In this document: in pieces, positions 17,236-24,430 of the stretch | Layout: the number at the start of each line of letters is the position of its first letter | Numbering within the stretch: position 1 is the first letter of the stretch | Assembly: GCA_031277235.1 (NCBI GenBank) | Contig: JAITMT010000068.1 | Coordinates: 1-25,187 of the forward strand | Direction of reading: 5' to 3' | Source of the DNA: Tannerella sp. | GTDB lineage: Bacteria; Bacteroidota; Bacteroidia; Bacteroidales; Tannerellaceae | DNA length: 25,187 bases | The notes under the pieces: model-generated | What the model was told of the DNA's origin: nothing | What the model saw: the letters and a program-made list of their open reading frames with translations, nothing else | Database searches by the model: none | Position numbers and translations under genes: made by a program

Positions 17236-17252
17236 AATGTCTTGTTATAATT

Positions 17253-17567
17253 TTAAATATTTTGGCTGTCCGAAGCGTAAATAAACATTATTGATTCCGC
17301 GATGTTCGGATCAATGTTCGTGATGTCCGCTTCCTGCTCTTCGGAAATCCACTTTAACACCAAATCAACATTGTTGGTTTCAAGAGCCTTAAGGGCATCT
17401 TTAATGGTAGGACCGTCATAGGAATCACAATGTGCAAAGGCGGAAGCCGTTCCTATTGCCAAAAACAACGCAACTAATGCAGCCGGGAAAATCTTTCCTG
17501 CACTGAGTCTTACTGTTTGAAACTTTCCTAAGTTCCTGCTTTTCTGATTTATTTCTATTGCTTTCAT
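17253..17567 (-). CDS. exported DUF6448-like protein, apparently C-terminally truncated
   Basis: 104 residues from the ATG at 17567. A long polar N-region leads to a signal peptide hydrophobic core (FPAALVALFLAIGTASAFA) and cleavage before HCDSYDGPTIKDALKALETN. The HCDSYDGP opening followed by NNVDLVLKWISEEQE is what I recall from the N-terminus of DUF6448-family proteins. These normally continue for another 90 or so residues with an LFNKTY block. Here the conserved part stops after EEQEAD and the protein ends in an unrelated tail of about 22 residues, with none of the missing part visible in other frames. So either it is a natural short form or the 3' end was replaced. The frame is open upstream to 17711 without recognisable content. 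A hairpin follows the stop. Family assignment from memory. Confidence 0.6.
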   Translation of the reverse strand: MKAIEINQKSRNLGKFQTVRLSAGKIFPAALVALFLAIGTASAFAHCDSYDGPTIKDALKALETNNVDLVLKWISEEQEADITNIDPNIAESIMFIYASDSQNI

Positions 17568-17759
17568 ATCTTTATTTATTAAATGAATTATACCTTTGCT
17601 TTCGCAATTTTCAATCCAAACGATAAATCCTGCCAAAATGTCCGTTTGTTCTTTATTTCTTTTAGAAACTATGTCGGAATGACACTTTTTATTGCAGAAA
17701 ATGTCTGACAAATGCTTATAACAACTTGCTGCAATAACTTGATACTTCTAATATAATTA

Positions 17760-17822
17760 TTATATTTCCTTAATAATTTTACAAGGATTTCCGTAAGCAA
17801 GCATTTTCTCTTTTTCGGTCAT
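17760..17822 (-). pseudogene. internal-deletion relic of a maltose/galactoside O-acetyltransferase gene
   Basis: A 20-codon ORF reads MTEKEKMLAYGNPCKIIKEI and stops. MTEKEKMLA is the usual N-terminus of maltose O-acetyltransferase-type enzymes (LbH hexapeptide acetyltransferases). LAYGNPCKIIKEI matches their usual C-terminus. The about 165 residues in between are gone, with the join at the shared Leu-Ala. The enzyme cannot be made; this is a scar of a precise, in-frame deletion. Confidence 0.6.
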
Positions 17823-17844
17823 TTTACTTCGTTTTTTTAATGTG

Positions 17845-18423
17845 TTACATTCTATCGATTTCCATCTGCACACTAGCAGTGCGTTTTTCCAAATCTTCAA
17901 ACGTAATTCTTGTAAAATGTTCTGTGCGAATATCATTCAACAGCGGGACAGGTTTGTTATGCTCGGTGTGGTGATAAACAAATCCGCATTTTTCCTGTAC
18001 CCGCCTCGATTTCTCGTTACCGTCAAAATAACCGCACCAAACAGCAGAAAGTCGCATATTTTCAAAGACATACCGAAGTAATTCTTGTACGGCTTCGGGA
18101 ATCAGTCCCTGTCCCCAAAACGGCTCTCCAATCCAGTAACCGATTTCACATTCATTTTCAGCCATTTCTGCACTGCGAATTTCGCTTCTTAAGGTCATAA
18201 TTCCAACACTTCCAATGGCTTCGCCCGTCTCTTTCAGCATAACGGCGTACGTTTTGTCAGCCGAAAGTACAGTCCTGATGATTTCAAGACTGTTTTCTAC
18301 GCTCGTATGCGGTTGCCAACCTGCTTTGGGGCCGATATTTGGATTTTTGGCGTATTTGAAAAGCGATTCGGCATCACTGTCCTGCCACGCCCTTAAAATC
18401 AGTCGTTCTGTTTGAAATTCCAT
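17845..18423 (-). CDS. GNAT acetyltransferase, RimJ/RimL-like
   Basis: 192 residues of the RimJ/RimL branch of the GNAT superfamily. Family start TERLILRAWQDSDAESLFKYA, followed by IGSVGIMTLRSE, the motif CEIGYWIGEPFWGQGLIPEAVQELLRYVFE (acetyl-CoA pyrophosphate loop around WGQGLIPEA, about 109-117), and SRRVQEKCGFVYHH. These enzymes acetylate N-terminal amino groups of ribosomal proteins or small amines; many RimL-like paralogues have unknown substrates. Start ATG at 18423 directly precedes the conserved block. Its C-terminal end lies 22 bp from the O-acetyltransferase relic. Intact; specificity unknown. Confidence 0.92.
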   Translation of the reverse strand: MEFQTERLILRAWQDSDAESLFKYAKNPNIGPKAGWQPHTSVENSLEIIRTVLSADKTYAVMLKETGEAIGSVGIMTLRSEIRSAEMAENECEIGYWIGEPFWGQGLIPEAVQELLRYVFENMRLSAVWCGYFDGNEKSRRVQEKCGFVYHHTEHNKPVPLLNDIRTEHFTRITFEDLEKRTASVQMEIDRM

Positions 18424-18477
18424 ATTGTTGATCTACTATTTGTTTATAATTCAAATTGTTACTTCGTTTTTCCATTT

Positions 18478-19146
18478 CTAAATACTGCTTAAAAAAAGTT
18501 TTAACGATGTCCAATAAGTTTCGTGTCCGCTGACTTCTTTCCAGAGTGTCTTTGAGCCGTGAAAGCCGTCCGCTGTCGGAATGAAATGCGTCAGCAATGT
18601 TGGATTTACGTTTTTTATTACGTCTGTTACTTGTTGGATTTCAGCTTTAGGCGAAGTAACGTAAGTCGGCTTGTCAATGCTTTTGATTTCACCCGCAAGG
18701 TTTACGCCTTTCAAGTATTCCCCCGGACTGAATGCAATCGTCGCTTTTACCTTGTCTGTCTGCGTAGAAATCAAAAGAGCCAACGAAGCCGAATAAGAAC
18801 TGCCGAAAAGTATGATTTTGTTTTTCCCGTTAAGCTCGTAAGCGTAGTCAATGGCGGCTTCAATGTCCGGTTTTGCGTCCAAGTAGCCTGTCGGAAGTCC
18901 TTTGGCTTTAGCTCTGTCTTTGGTTTCGTTTGTTTCGCCGAACACTTTCATTCCCGAACGCTGGTCAATGGCTAAACAGGAATAGCCCAGTTCGTTAAGT
19001 CGCGGTGCAGTTTCCCGATATTCAGCACGGTTGCAATGCGAACGGTGACAGAGCACGATAAAACCTTTCGGCTTGTCCACTTCGTAAAGGTCAGCCGTCA
19101 TTTTAAGTCCGTCATTTGAGTTGAAATTTATTTTTATATACGTCAT
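18478..19146 (-). CDS. alpha/beta-hydrolase
   Basis: 222 residues from the ATG at 19146. FIVLCHRSHCNRAEYRETAPRLNELGYSCLAIDQRSG carries the oxyanion-hole segment and the second strand. IILFGSSYSASLAL is the nucleophile elbow with the catalytic Ser in GSSYS. TADGFHGSKTLW supplies the His near the C-terminus, and a DKPTYVTSPKAE strand is placed where the acid residue is expected. The closest type is a dienelactone-hydrolase/serine aminopeptidase-like esterase. The frame is open back to 19215 but that start would overlap the upstream Sel1 relic, whose stop is at 19172; the ATG at 19146 leaves a clean gap of 25 bp. No signal peptide, so cytoplasmic. Substrate unknown. Confidence 0.85.
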   Translation of the reverse strand: MTYIKINFNSNDGLKMTADLYEVDKPKGFIVLCHRSHCNRAEYRETAPRLNELGYSCLAIDQRSGMKVFGETNETKDRAKAKGLPTGYLDAKPDIEAAIDYAYELNGKNKIILFGSSYSASLALLISTQTDKVKATIAFSPGEYLKGVNLAGEIKSIDKPTYVTSPKAEIQQVTDVIKNVNPTLLTHFIPTADGFHGSKTLWKEVSGHETYWTSLKLFLSSI

Positions 19147-19171
19147 ATTCGTTTCCTTATCATCTGTTTTG

Positions 19172-19387
19172 TTACAATCGGTATAAATCATATAACTCAT
19201 TCCGTGCAAAATCAATTTCTTTTCTCACTTTTTTCAAGGTTTCCTCAACAAACGGTTCGCCTTCATCCAATAATTCAAAAAATAATTCTTCCGCTGATTG
19301 CAACTGTTTCAATGCTACGGATAAAACTTGCTCTACGCCTTCTCCATGCAGATAACATTTACCCAATCTATATAAACCTTTTAAATA
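19172..19387 (-). pseudogene. C-terminal fragment of a Sel1-repeat protein
   Basis: The frame opens after a TGA at about 19390 and runs to the stop at 19172. It reads LYRLGKCYLHGEGVEQ, a Sel1-like repeat start, then ALKQLQSAEELFFELLDEGEPFVEETLKKVRKEI and a helical tail. Only the last repeat and C-terminal helix remain; there is no ATG in front, and the nearest start would be a TTG at 19366. Sel1 proteins have several repeats, so this is a 3' remnant. Confidence 0.6.
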
Positions 19388-19406
19388 TCAAGTACATGTA
19401 TCCATA

Positions 19407-19706
19407 TTATGCGTTTGCTTTTTGATTCATTCTGTCAATAAAGACTTCATTTTCGTATGGCTTAATTTTTTCCATTAACTCACTGTGTTCCTCTTCATTA
19501 TAACCTTTCCGTTCTACATCTTTAGGTAAAGGATTATTCAAATCGATAAGTACATTGTCTATTATTTCTCCGATTTTTCCATCATCTCTGGCGTTATAAC
19601 CGAGATATGCCGGTTCAAACTTATGTCGCTCAAAATCAGGGTCGGCACTACCTTCCCGACAGAGAATGATATTTATCCAGTCGTTATTTCTTCTCCAAAG
19701 GCTCAT
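19407..19706 (-). CDS. unrecognised ORF, probably 5'-truncated at the cassette-array junction
   Basis: 99 residues from the ATG at 19706, but the frame stays open and protein-like upstream to a TAA at 19814-19812. The upstream part reads FLFQFTRKFAKAITTVTT then NSDSLNYFEMSLWRRNNDW, so the real N-terminus may be missing. The upstream end coincides with a half integron core site at 19796-19807, so the gene seems to have been cut by the array boundary. The sequence has DPDFERHKFEPAYLGYNARDDGKIGEIIDNVLIDL and an acidic, helical C-terminus. I do not recognise the family. It has no signal peptide or membrane segment. Confidence 0.45.
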   Translation of the reverse strand: MSLWRRNNDWINIILCREGSADPDFERHKFEPAYLGYNARDDGKIGEIIDNVLIDLNNPLPKDVERKGYNEEEHSELMEKIKPYENEVFIDRMNQKANA

Positions 19707-19795
19707 TTCAAAGTAATTGAGTGAGTCTGAATTTGTTGTGACAGTCGTAATAGCTTTAGCAAATTTTCTGGTGAATTGGAACAGGAACTTGGTTA

Positions 19796-19807
19796 TTGGG
19801 CGCAGGC
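19796..19807 (-). repeat. orphan R'' half-site at the distal end of the cassette array
   Basis: Minus-strand GCCTGCGCCCAA is complementary to the R' region GTTGGGCGCAAGC of the attC at 20833, with one mismatch. The next bases are TAAC instead of C and the L'' box seen in the other four sites (GCGGTTTGGCG) is missing. It looks like an attC that lost everything beyond R''. Confidence 0.55.
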
Positions 19808-19815
19808 ATTTTTAA

Positions 19816-20271
19816 TCATAAAATTTCGCCTTTCAAATACGATTGAAAAAGATATTCGGGACTTTCATAATAAACACTACTATTAAAATCTTCAATCTTT
19901 CGCGATAACCAGGAGTTGTAAACTTCTGATAAAGTGTCAATTAACGGTTTATTTTCTTTCTTACCAATCTCAACAATCAAACGTTTATAAACTTTTCCAA
20001 TATCCCAATGTGTTGGAATTAAATATTTTGCATTTGCCACATTGTCAAAAAATCCAATTTCTATGTTATGCTTTTCTGTCAATTCAAACAACAATTTATC
20101 AATGTTTTCACTATGATAAACATCTGCCAAATCAAAAATATGCTGCAAGTCTTCTTTGCCAATTGCATTTACAATCACGTTGCGGTGATTTTTTGTTTTT
20201 CTGCCGATATATTCAATCAAAGAGCAAAGGAAAAACAAATTATTTGTATTTTTATCTTCTCTACCTGTCAT
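19816..20271 (-). CDS. partner protein of the DUF3990 gene, DUF3791-like N-terminus
   Basis: 151 residues, ATG at 20271, two bases after the stop codon of the DUF3990 gene. The N-terminal about 65 residues (NNLFFLCSLIEYIGRKTKNHRNVIVNAIGKEDL...FDLADVYHSENIDKLLFELTEK) have the size and pattern of DUF3791, the small helical protein normally encoded beside DUF3990. The rest (about 66-151) is an extra helical extension with LIPTHWDIGKVYKRLIVEIGK and a C-terminal SPEYLFQSYLKGEIL. By analogy it could be the antitoxin or partner of a toxin-like DUF3990 protein; this is inference. Its stop codon is only about 10 bp before the orphan integron half-site, the usual packing of a cassette gene. Confidence 0.7.
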   Translation of the reverse strand: MTGREDKNTNNLFFLCSLIEYIGRKTKNHRNVIVNAIGKEDLQHIFDLADVYHSENIDKLLFELTEKHNIEIGFFDNVANAKYLIPTHWDIGKVYKRLIVEIGKKENKPLIDTLSEVYNSWLSRKIEDFNSSVYYESPEYLFQSYLKGEIL

Positions 20272-20273
20272 AA

Positions 20274-20726
20274 TTATTTAGTGTTTTGATAATCAATAAA
20301 TTGTAAAGTTTTCAATGCGTTAGCATTACAAAAACAAATTTGGTGAGTAGGTCGTTTAAATTTTGCCAAAACCCAAAATTGCTCACGAGTAAGTACGCCA
20401 TCAATAAAATCCGATATATAGTTGTAAATTTGGTCATTAGCCATAGAGCCAATTACAATATCAAAATTATGCTTTCCGCCTAAACGACAATCAACAATAA
20501 AATCAAGCCACTCTTCCGTCATCTCAGAAAAAACAAGCATTTTCAAGTTTTCATCGGGCGTATATTCATAAACAGAAACAACGGCAGTGTCGTAGCGACT
20601 TGCCCAACGAGCGGCTTGCTGTTCCAATTCGGTGCAATAAAAACCTTCTCCAAAGTCCTTTGGAAATTTACTTTTCAAAACCTTTGGCGTTTCAACTGCC
20701 ATATTACCACCATGATATACTTTCAT
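20274..20726 (-). CDS. DUF3990-family protein (ADP-ribosyltransferase-like, putative toxin)
   Basis: 150 residues. KVYHGGNMAVETPKVL at the N-terminus, then FPKDFGEGFYCTELEQQAARWA (about 23-44), then VVSVYEYTPDE and a C-terminal TREQFWVLAKFKRPTHQICFCN. This is the DUF3990 pattern; the YHG opening, GEGFY block and aromatic strand resemble the fold of mono-ADP-ribosyltransferases. DUF3990 genes usually sit with a DUF3791-type gene, as here, with two bases between stop and start. A toxin-antitoxin function is plausible but I know of no certain proof for this family. It is the first gene of the last complete cassette, with its own promoter candidate upstream. Confidence 0.85.
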   Translation of the reverse strand: MKVYHGGNMAVETPKVLKSKFPKDFGEGFYCTELEQQAARWASRYDTAVVSVYEYTPDENLKMLVFSEMTEEWLDFIVDCRLGGKHNFDIVIGSMANDQIYNYISDFIDGVLTREQFWVLAKFKRPTHQICFCNANALKTLQFIDYQNTK

Positions 20727-20748
20727 AAACGTTCATTTATTTTTCCTG

Positions 20749-20779
20749 CAAAATTACTGTTTTATTTCGCATTGTCAAG
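20749..20779 (-). promoter_or_regulatory. candidate promoter of the DUF3990 cassette pair
   Basis: Minus strand CTTG (20779-20776), 19-bp spacer, TAATTTTG (20756-20749). The -7 element is a full match to TAnnTTTG, the -33 element is 3 of 4. A private promoter is expected for toxin-antitoxin cassettes, which must be expressed far from the integron promoter. Confidence 0.5.
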
Positions 20780-20832
20780 TTATACAGAGTCAAAATACGC
20801 TTGATTAGCTCTACAACGTGCCCGTCGCTTGC

Positions 20833-20961
20833 GCCCAACGCTTCGATCGCTTGGCGAAGGACGGCTTCCACTAAATTTCACGCGAGCGACAAACTTTCAA
20901 TTTCTGACCAAACTTTCCGCGGGGAACCCCTGCCGCCGTTGCGCCAAACCGCAAGTTGTAG
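20833..20961 (-). repeat. attC-like site 1 (between glycosidase and DUF3990 cassettes)
   Basis: 129 bp. On the minus strand R'' CTACAAC (20961-20955), then TTGCGGTTTGGCG, a variable centre, CGCCAAGCGATCGAAGC, and R' GTTGGGC (20839-20833), a full match to the GTTRRRY core. The arms pair imperfectly with extrahelical bases, as attC hairpins do. R' at its left end opens the DUF3990 cassette. Confidence 0.75.
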
Positions 20962-20988
20962 GGCGGCCTTTTAGTTGTTTCATTATTA

Positions 20989-22590
20989 TCACAATTCAAC
21001 TTTTATTCTTTCAATTTTTTCGCTTTTTGCTTTCATTAGCCCATTTACAAAGACCATCAACCCGGTGCCTCTGTTATATTTTGTTCCAAATCTATCATAC
21101 AATACAGTAATGTTTTTTCCTTTGTATCTAACTCCGTCTAAGCAAAACCAGTCCCAAGTATTGTCTGGAACTAATGGGTTAATTACAAGCGACTTGTCTT
21201 CTTGCTCCCGTATGCCTATCAAGTCTGCAATAAGATTGTTGCAATAGGTGGAATGATTGTAATCTTTTCCGCGTTCAGCGCCGCCTTTGCCTTCCGACCA
21301 TGTTCCGTTTTCCCACACTTTCAGTCGGGTGCGCGAAATCCAGTCGCCCGTGTATGGGTTCATGTTTTCGTCAATCCAAGGAAAAATGTTTCCATGATCG
21401 TCAACAAATTGATGCGAACGACTGTACTTGACAAACTGATTGAAGAATTCGGTTTTTGTGACAATGTCCTGTTTGTAATTGTTCAATAGATTGGCAAGCG
21501 CAGTCAATGTTATTGATGTCGAAAATGGCCAAACGGGACCGTTCCACAAACATTCGTGACCTGTATAACGTATTTCAAACCTCGGATGACTTTGATCGGC
21601 AGTTGTCAATCCGTAGGGAGCATCAAAAACGTCGCTTCGTTTGATGTACTCCCAAGCCTTATCGTATCCCATTCCCTGTGGCGGAAGATTAACGTACCAA
21701 GGCGTATATCCCTGTAACTCGCGCACGTCGGCAAGTTGGTCGTTTTCTCCCGACCGCGTTTTAAAGAAATGGACTTCTTTGTCCCAAAAACTTGCCAAAA
21801 CCAACCTTCTTAAACTATCGGCTTTTAGAGTAAATTCTTTTTGAATGTCTTTGTTACCTGTTTTTTCCGCAATTTTAGCGATGGCAACGGCATCTCCATA
21901 CATATAGGAATTGATGGTTGGACGTTTTCCGCTTCCACTGATTTGATATTCCATCCCATCGCGGTCATCGTAGGTGCTAAACAGTCCATCGCTGTTTTTT
22001 CCGATAAAATGACCGAGACGCACCCAACCTTTTTCCCATGTCCTGTAATTGTTGACCAAATCGGGCAAAAGATCTAAAGTAACTGAGTCGAGAGTTATAT
22101 TATAATATTCCCACAATGCGTTGGCTGCCCAAAAACTGTACATGCGGGGATTACCCTCTGTAAACCAGAATTTCGCATAACTGTTCAAAAACTCATTTGA
22201 TCTCAGCCATCTTCCTTCATAGAAGTGGTGTCCGGCAGCACAGGCTATTGTATTGTACTTTTCCGACCAATTAACGTTAGGTAGAAACTCAGTGATAACA
22301 AAACCGTCAGGTATTTGTCGAATATGTTTCCGAAATGTCCACCAACGGAAATAATAGGTTGTTTCAATGTTCTTGTCAGGACATTCGAAAAACGGAATAT
22401 TGGTTGTAAGAAATGTCCAAGCCTTTTCATTGGGTACATGCTGAATGTACAACTCGTTGTCGTTCTCATTAAACTTGTCAATATAGTGTTTAAAATTATC
22501 GGGATTTAAGACTACAAATAACTTTGGAGGTTCGGCGTATGTCAGTACACACACTCCGAAAAACCCTAAAAATAAAACTAATTTAGCCAT
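20989..22590 (-). CDS. exported MGH1-like glycoside hydrolase (GH37/GH63 clan)
   Basis: 533 residues from the ATG at 22590, chosen because a signal peptide (MAKLVLFLGFFGVCVLTYA) starts there. The frame is open to 22707 with 39 more residues of unclear value. The mature enzyme is an (alpha/alpha)6-barrel of the MGH1-like/trehalase clan: TYYFRWWTFRKHI, ITEFLPNVNWSEKYNTIACAAGHH, DGLFSTYDDRDGMEYQISGSG (the probable acid region), YTPWYVNLPPQGM, GHECLWNGPVWPFSTS, and GKGGAERGKDYNHSTYCNNLIADLIG near the C-terminus. Substrate likely an alpha-linked sugar; not determinable. Exported to periplasm or surface. It is unusually large for an integron cassette gene. An attC-like site follows about 27 bp after the stop codon. 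Confidence 0.88.
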   Translation of the reverse strand: MAKLVLFLGFFGVCVLTYAEPPKLFVVLNPDNFKHYIDKFNENDNELYIQHVPNEKAWTFLTTNIPFFECPDKNIETTYYFRWWTFRKHIRQIPDGFVITEFLPNVNWSEKYNTIACAAGHHFYEGRWLRSNEFLNSYAKFWFTEGNPRMYSFWAANALWEYYNITLDSVTLDLLPDLVNNYRTWEKGWVRLGHFIGKNSDGLFSTYDDRDGMEYQISGSGKRPTINSYMYGDAVAIAKIAEKTGNKDIQKEFTLKADSLRRLVLASFWDKEVHFFKTRSGENDQLADVRELQGYTPWYVNLPPQGMGYDKAWEYIKRSDVFDAPYGLTTADQSHPRFEIRYTGHECLWNGPVWPFSTSITLTALANLLNNYKQDIVTKTEFFNQFVKYSRSHQFVDDHGNIFPWIDENMNPYTGDWISRTRLKVWENGTWSEGKGGAERGKDYNHSTYCNNLIADLIGIREQEDKSLVINPLVPDNTWDWFCLDGVRYKGKNITVLYDRFGTKYNRGTGLMVFVNGLMKAKSEKIERIKVEL

Positions 22591-22837
22591 GTTTTTTAAA
22601 TTTGACTTTTGATTAAAATTCTGCTTCAATGCCAAAAATGAATTCGCCTCGTTTCTGAAATAGTCGGTAACTTCCGTTGCTCTATCGAAATTACTGTACT
22701 GTACCATAACTGTTTATTTTAAAATTATTTCTTAACTTTTAATCTTTACTCTATCGTTTTCTGTCTTTATCCACTGTGTTGTCAAATCGCATTCTCTTTT
22801 CGAGACAGTATTCACTCGAGGCGCTCTCGCGGCTTGC

Positions 22838-22969
22838 CTACAACGCTTCGGCCGCTTTACGCAGTTGGGGTTCAACCGCACACAGTTCGGACAACCACCA
22901 ACGGTCAAAGGACGCACCGAAATCGGGCAATCACTCCCCCCCCCAATTACGCCAAACCGCCAGTTAGGT
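22838..22969 (-). repeat. attC-like site 2 (between 235-residue lipoprotein and glycosidase cassettes)
   Basis: 132 bp. Minus strand R'' ACCTAAC (22969-22963), TGGCGGTTTGGCG, inner arm AATTGGGG pairing with the arm CCCCAACT, then GCGTAAAGCGGCCGAAGC and R' GTTGTAG (22844-22838). R' departs from GTTRRRY at two positions. A run of nine C (plus strand, 22936-22944) lies next to the inner arm. Confidence 0.75.
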
Positions 22970-22979
22970 GTTGGCCTTT

Positions 22980-23687
22980 TCAAAATCGAATCCCATTGTC
23001 GTAATAAATTACTTCTGAATTTTCGTCATTTATATACGCAAACGGATAATCATATTTGTTTGAATTGATTTTCCACGCTTTGGTATATTTTTCATCCGTG
23101 TAACTTACACTTGCATTTAAGTCATAATATCCAAATTCGACATCAAAACACCCTTCAATTATATCTTCAATGTGAATTACGTCAACAGTTTCATCTACTT
23201 TTGCAATTTCTACAAGAATATCCAAATATGCTAAAAAGGTTTCATCGTGTTGGACTATATCAATGTACTTTTCTATAACATCGTCTTGTTTCATTGACGG
23301 TTTCGTATTAAAATTTAATGTATTGATTAAATCACCGGACAAAGAATAATAGTTATCGTTTTTGTCAAAATGAAATATAGCATCACTTGTGAATACCAGT
23401 AAATTATTTGCAAATTGAAAACATCTGATATGGTGGTGTCCTAACTCATCTTTCTGAAATTGAGTAAATTGATATTTTGTATAATCTAATTGATTGCGAT
23501 TAAATAAATATTTTACTACGTCCATTTCAGATTTTGATAAGGATGAGTTTTTCGGTGAACTTTTAATTGTGTTCACACAATAGAAGTTTTCATTTTCATC
23601 TTTTTCGCAACTCGAAAACACTGTCATTCCTGTGAAACAGATTGCTAACGCAACCATATTTCTAAAACATAATTTGTTCTTATACAT
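22980..23687 (-). CDS. cassette-borne lipoprotein, unknown function
   Basis: 235 residues. Lipoprotein signal peptide with lipobox VFSSC, Cys27. The mature domain is mixed and acidic: LSKSEMDVVKYLFNRNQLDYTKYQFTQF, LGHHHIRCFQFANNLLVF, then VDETVDVIHIEDIIEGCFDVEFGYYDLN and a C-terminal YPFAYINDENSEVIYYDNG. I do not recognise the family. The first 30 residues share 18 identities with the neighbouring 167-residue lipoprotein, but the mature parts are unrelated. The stop codon lies about 10 bp before the R'' of attC-like site 2. The leader (23688-23780) is also shared with the other cassette. Confidence 0.8.
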   Translation of the reverse strand: MYKNKLCFRNMVALAICFTGMTVFSSCEKDENENFYCVNTIKSSPKNSSLSKSEMDVVKYLFNRNQLDYTKYQFTQFQKDELGHHHIRCFQFANNLLVFTSDAIFHFDKNDNYYSLSGDLINTLNFNTKPSMKQDDVIEKYIDIVQHDETFLAYLDILVEIAKVDETVDVIHIEDIIEGCFDVEFGYYDLNASVSYTDEKYTKAWKINSNKYDYPFAYINDENSEVIYYDNGIRF

Positions 23688-23780
23688 TTTTCTAAACTTT
23701 TATGTCCTTATCAGATTGTTTATATTTCGTTTAACGTTCAATTTTCTACTTCAATGTCCACTGCGCTGTCGCTCGCTTGC
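23688..23780 (-). repeat. shared cassette leader, copy 1
   Basis: Minus strand from just after R' to the ATG: GCAAGCGAGCGACAGCGCAG, GAAGTAGAAAATT, ACGAAATATAAACA, AAGGACATAAAA. The same blocks in the same order occur at 24431-24525. Probably a duplicated 5' region with a cassette promoter or ribosome-binding leader; no TAnnTTTG box seen in it. Confidence 0.65.
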
Positions 23781-23907
23781 GCCTAACGTTTCGGCCGCTT
23801 TACGCAGACGGGGGGTCACAAATGTTCGGGCGGGTGATACACTTCCAAATTCGCATAAAACTGTCTGCGGGCATACACCCCCGCTTACGTGAAACCGCTC
23901 GTTATCT
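23781..23907 (-). repeat. attC-like site 3 (between the 167- and 235-residue lipoprotein cassettes)
   Basis: 127 bp. Minus strand R'' AGATAAC (23907-23901), GAGCGGTTTCACG, inner GCGGGGGT pairing with ACCCCCCGT, then GCGTAAAGCGGCCGAAAC and R' GTTAGGC (23787-23781), a perfect GTTRRRY core. R'' plus two flanking bases is fully complementary to the R' of site 4. Confidence 0.8.
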
Positions 23908-23926
23908 GCTTGCATTTTTTCGTGAT

Positions 23927-24430
23927 TTAATTCTGTTTATTAAAATTTGTAATTGTATAATCAAATGTGCCATCAATTGAAAGATTGGGTGAACTATAGT
24001 ATTTGTAGTTAATTTTTATTGGAATATGGTTTACTTTATCATATTCAACTACTATTTCAGTATAATAAAAACCTGATTTTTTTGTACCATTATTACTGGA
24101 ATGAAAGATTTCTTCGATTGTTTTATAGACTAAATCAATCGTGGAATAATTCAACATTAAGTGGGAGTATTCGTGTAGAATTTCGTCATTTTTGAAACTT
24201 CCATTTTCAACAAAAATTTTTCCATAATAAGATACAAAACCATTAGCAAGTAAATGATATTCGTAATCTTTTGTATTCGATAATTGCCATAATTTTTTTT
24301 GCTCAATAAACGTTTTCTCATCAAATTTTACTATAACTTCATCTTTTTTGCAATCCGAAAACACTGTCATTGCTGCGAGGCAGATTGCTATCGCAACCAC
24401 ATTCCTCAAATTTAATCTATTTATTTTCAT
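23927..24430 (-). CDS. cassette-borne lipoprotein, unknown function
   Basis: 167 residues. Lipoprotein signal peptide, lipobox VFSDC, Cys27, nearly the same as in the 235-residue neighbour. The mature part (EVIVKFDEKTFIEQKKLWQLSNTKDYEYHL...) continues with YTEIVVEYDKVNHIPIKINYKYYSSPN and DGTFDYTITNF. The pattern of a W/L-x-YEY-L start with a long beta-strand region recalls DUF6174-type lipoproteins, which I mention only as a lead. It forms a complete cassette of about 745 bp between sites 4 and 3, with exactly complementary ends. Start ATG 24430. Confidence 0.8.
   Translation of the reverse strand: MKINRLNLRNVVAIAICLAAMTVFSDCKKDEVIVKFDEKTFIEQKKLWQLSNTKDYEYHLLANGFVSYYGKIFVENGSFKNDEILHEYSHLMLNYSTIDLVYKTIEEIFHSSNNGTKKSGFYYTEIVVEYDKVNHIPIKINYKYYSSPNLSIDGTFDYTITNFNKQN

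Noticed and set aside
20829..21110. Plus-strand open frames crossing the repeat elements (also 22776-22967 and 23632-23892)
   Set aside because: They translate the inverted repeats and antisense of the cassette genes; composition is not protein-like.
22936..22944. Run of nine C, a possible phase-variable tract
   Set aside because: It lies in the non-coding centre of attC-like site 2 and is not within a reading frame or between promoter elements.
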